64,000 nt of DNA from Mesorhizobium sp. M7A.F.Ca.US.008.03.1.1 (lineage in GTDB: Bacteria > Pseudomonadota > Alphaproteobacteria > Rhizobiales > Rhizobiaceae), in contig NZ_RZRU01000011.1 in NCBI RefSeq assembly GCF_003997495.1, positions 62,001 to 126,000 on the forward strand, given 5' to 3'. The translations under genes and the position numbers were made by a program. Of this stretch, positions 62,057 to 64,000 are shown piece after piece (positions within the stretch are counted from its first letter, which is position 1; the number at the start of each line of letters is the position of its first letter). Below the pieces are notes generated by a model. That model did no database searches and was not told where the DNA came from. It saw only the letters and a program-made list of their open reading frames with translations.

Positions 62057-62683
62057 ATGAAGCGAGACATTGCGGGGATCATCCTGGCCGGTGGCCAGTC
62101 GAGGCGGATGGGCGGCGGCGACAAGAGCCTGTTGCCGCTTGGCGATGGCTGCCTGCTTGACCAGGTCGTCTCGCGCTTCACCCCGCAAATAGAATCGCTG
62201 GCGCTCAGCGCCAATGGCAACCCTGCACGATTCCTGCGCTTTGGACTGCCGGTGCTTGCCGACAGCGTGTCCGGCTTTGCCGGGCCGCTCGCCGGAATCC
62301 TGACCGGCCTCGAATGGGCTGCGGCCAATACGTCTTGCAAGGCGATCGCCAGCGCCGCCGGCGACACGCCTTTCCTGCCGCTGGACCTTGTCGAGCGTCT
62401 GGCAGCGGCCGCCGATCAAAGTCCCGGTTCGATTGCCGTCGCCTGTTCGGCCGGCAAGCGGCACCCGACCTTCGCGCTCTGGCCGATCGGCTGCCGCGAT
62501 GCCTTGCGGCACTTTCTGGTCGATGAGGATATCAGGCGGGTTTCGGCTTTCATCGACCGGCACGGTTTTGTCGAGGTGGAGTTCCCGGTTCCGCAATCGG
62601 CGGGTGTCGACCCTTTCTTCAACATCAACGAACCGGACGATCTTGTGTCTGCCGAGCGTCTGTTGCAGAGCATCAAGCCATGA
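62057..62683 (+). CDS. mobA: Molybdenum cofactor guanylyltransferase MobA
   Basis: A 208-residue enzyme that links GMP to molybdopterin to form the MGD cofactor. The N-terminal GIILAGGQSRRMGGGDKSLL is the nucleotide-binding motif; IASAAGDTPFLPLDLVERL and FFNINEPDDL are typical. The ATG at 62057 gives the family-typical start; the frame continues 16 codons further. Overlaps mobB by 4 bp (ATGA). Confidence 0.95.
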   Translation: MKRDIAGIILAGGQSRRMGGGDKSLLPLGDGCLLDQVVSRFTPQIESLALSANGNPARFLRFGLPVLADSVSGFAGPLAGILTGLEWAAANTSCKAIASAAGDTPFLPLDLVERLAAAADQSPGSIAVACSAGKRHPTFALWPIGCRDALRHFLVDEDIRRVSAFIDRHGFVEVEFPVPQSAGVDPFFNINEPDDLVSAERLLQSIKP

Positions 62684-63189
62684 ACAGACGCGTCTTCGGC
62701 ATCACCGGCTGGAAGAATTCCGGCAAGACGACCTTGACCGAAAGGCTGGTCATCGAACTTGTCCGGCGTGGCTGGAAGGTGTCGACGGTGAAACACGCCC
62801 ATCATGATTTCGACATCGACAAACCGGGCGCCGACAGTTTTCGCCACCGGCAGGCCGGTGCCACCGAAGTCGCGATCGTCTCCGGCGTTCGCTGGGCACT
62901 GATGCACGAGCTGCGCGGCGAGGACGAGCCGACATTGGAGACTGTCCTGTCGCGGCTTGCCCCTTGCGACCTCGTGCTGGTCGAGGGCTACAAGCGCGAA
63001 GCCCATGACAAGATCGAAACTCGCCGGCTGGATGCGAAGGACCGTACGCCGCTTTCGGCGGAGGATCCCAACATCGTCGCTGTCGCCGCCGATTTTGCGA
63101 TTGAAGACGAGCGGTTGCCGATATTCGATCTCGACGATGCAAAATCGATAGCCGACTTCATCGAGCGCACCACCGGGCTCGTTGCTTGA
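62680..63189 (+). CDS. mobB: Molybdopterin-guanine dinucleotide biosynthesis adaptor MobB
   Basis: A 169-residue P-loop GTPase-like protein that assists MobA. Walker A GWKNSGKTTL, HAHHDFDIDKPGADSFRHRQ, and LVEGYKREAHDKIE are the family signatures. Translationally coupled with mobA. Confidence 0.95.
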   Translation: MNRRVFGITGWKNSGKTTLTERLVIELVRRGWKVSTVKHAHHDFDIDKPGADSFRHRQAGATEVAIVSGVRWALMHELRGEDEPTLETVLSRLAPCDLVLVEGYKREAHDKIETRRLDAKDRTPLSAEDPNIVAVAADFAIEDERLPIFDLDDAKSIADFIERTTGLVA

Positions 63190-63346
63190 GCGCTGACGCA
63201 ACGGCAGAATAGCCTTGCCCATTTTTACGGTTTTGCAGTTGCTTTTTTCTTGGAAAGAGTGGGAGTATCGCGCCAGCGGGCGGTCAAAAGCACCGCCCCA
63301 CAGAGCCGTTCGGAACGACGGCCGGGACCATAAAGAGAGGACCATC

Positions 63347-64000
63347 ATGCGTATTTCACTGCGTATCGCGCTTGCCGCATCGGCCGCGCTGCTGACGCTC
63401 GGCGTCGCCCAGGCCCAGGAAAAGACCCTGAGGATCGGCACCGAAGGCGCCTACCCGCCTTTTAACAACCTTACCGCCGATGGCCAGCTCGTGGGCTTCG
63501 ACATCGACATCGCTAAGGCGCTTTGTGATGAGATGAAGGTCAAGTGCACCTTCGTCGCCCAGGATTGGGACGGCATCATTCCCGCCCTTCAGGCCGGTAA
63601 GTTCGACGCCATCGTCGCCTCGATGTCGATCACGCCCGAGCGCAAGGAGAAGGTCGACTTCTCGAACAAATACTACAACACGCCGTCGGCGCTCGCCGTG
63701 CCTAAAGACAGCACGCTGAAAGGCGTGACCAAGGAAGATCTCGCCGGCAAGACCATCGGCGTCGCCACCACCACGACGCATTTCAACTATGCCTCGAAGA
63801 CCTACACCGACAGCACCGTGAAGGGCTATCCGAGCAGCCCCGAGGAGCAGGCAGATCTTGCCAATGGTCGTCTCGACGCCATCGAGGACGACATCGTCGT
63901 GCTGCAGCAGTTTCTGGATTCGCCTGACGGCGCCTGCTGCAAGATCCTCGGCCAACCGTCGCCGCAGCCGGTCGAGATCTTCGGGCCTGGCGCCGGCATT
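63347..64000 (+). CDS. Amino acid ABC transporter substrate-binding protein (partial)
   Basis: The first 218 residues of an SBP_bac_3 family protein (type Lys/Arg/ornithine or similar); the gene runs off the window end. Signal peptide with cleavage near AQA-Q, then KTLRIGTEGAYPPFNNLTAD, GFDIDIAKALCDEMKVKC and VASMSITPERKEKVDFSNKY. Its transport partners would lie beyond the window. The ATG is supported by AAAGAGAGGACC. Specificity cannot be assigned from this part. Confidence 0.93.
   Translation, partial: MRISLRIALAASAALLTLGVAQAQEKTLRIGTEGAYPPFNNLTADGQLVGFDIDIAKALCDEMKVKCTFVAQDWDGIIPALQAGKFDAIVASMSITPERKEKVDFSNKYYNTPSALAVPKDSTLKGVTKEDLAGKTIGVATTTTHFNYASKTYTDSTVKGYPSSPEEQADLANGRLDAIEDDIVVLQQFLDSPDGACCKILGQPSPQPVEIFGPGAGI

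Overview
The window reads like a chromosomal piece of a Mesorhizobium-type alphaproteobacterium (Hyphomicrobiales, Phyllobacteriaceae). This is inferred from the high GC content, from the gene order rlpA / D-Ala-D-Ala carboxypeptidase / tmk / holB / metG / tatD / MBL hydrolase, and from a one-step phosphatidylcholine synthase, an IalB-family protein, DUF930 and DUF2161 proteins, an EcfG-type promoter and the short palindromic mosaic repeats common in rhizobial intergenic DNA. No replication origin, CRISPR array, intact insertion sequence or rRNA was found.

Layout. 1-7.7 kb: the molybdenum subunit of a xanthine-dehydrogenase-type aldehyde oxidase, a frameshifted RidA gene, a HAD phosphatase fused to a HerA-type ATPase, and a small stress block (DUF892 ferritin-like protein with an EcfG promoter, a YghA-like SDR with a coupled microprotein, a GNAT). 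7.7-15.4 kb: a minus-strand housekeeping block for cell wall, dTMP, DNA polymerase clamp loader and Met-tRNA. Its carboxypeptidase lacks recognisable KTG and SxN catalytic motifs. 15.4-19.1 kb: sparse accessory DNA with tRNA-Ser(UGA), a heme-copper-oxidase-like membrane protein, a response-regulator pseudogene, several hairpins, two tiny membrane proteins and a 30-residue peptide gene whose N-terminal half matches a lasso-peptide leader.

19-39.5 kb: ordinary core genes. They include sterol-desaturase-like, DUF2161, TerC and RimO proteins, an acyltransferase, a BMP-type (nucleoside-like) ABC importer of four genes, a quinone reductase, and a DUF2182-DUF1326-Pcs cluster with two Cys-rich proteins. 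Then follow a UbiH-like hydroxylase, an AEC carrier, HspQ, IalB, a peptide-binding protein and a DsbA-like protein. 39.5-47.5 kb: a BacA/SbmA-like ABC protein, MgtE, glutathione reductase, DUF2059-RpiA and phosphoglycolate phosphatase.

47.6-50.4 kb: tRNA-Val(CAC) is followed directly by a broken excisionase-like gene, a Tat-signal protein, a GcrA-like microprotein and a frameshifted sugar O-methyltransferase, which suggests an eroded integration site. 50.4-64 kb: a large palindromic repeat, an L,D-transpeptidase, two divergent regulator/enzyme pairs with visible operators (TetR/SDR and MarR/hydrolase), and molybdenum cofactor genes (moaA, mobA, mobB). The window ends inside an amino-acid ABC binding protein. 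The cofactor genes would serve enzymes such as the oxidase subunit at the start.

Four genes are broken by frameshifts (RidA, response regulator, excisionase, methyltransferase). Two of these are single-G expansions and could be sequence errors. The most unusual items are the lasso-leader-like microgene, the motif-deficient carboxypeptidase, the HAD-HerA fusion and the tRNA-Val excisionase remnant.
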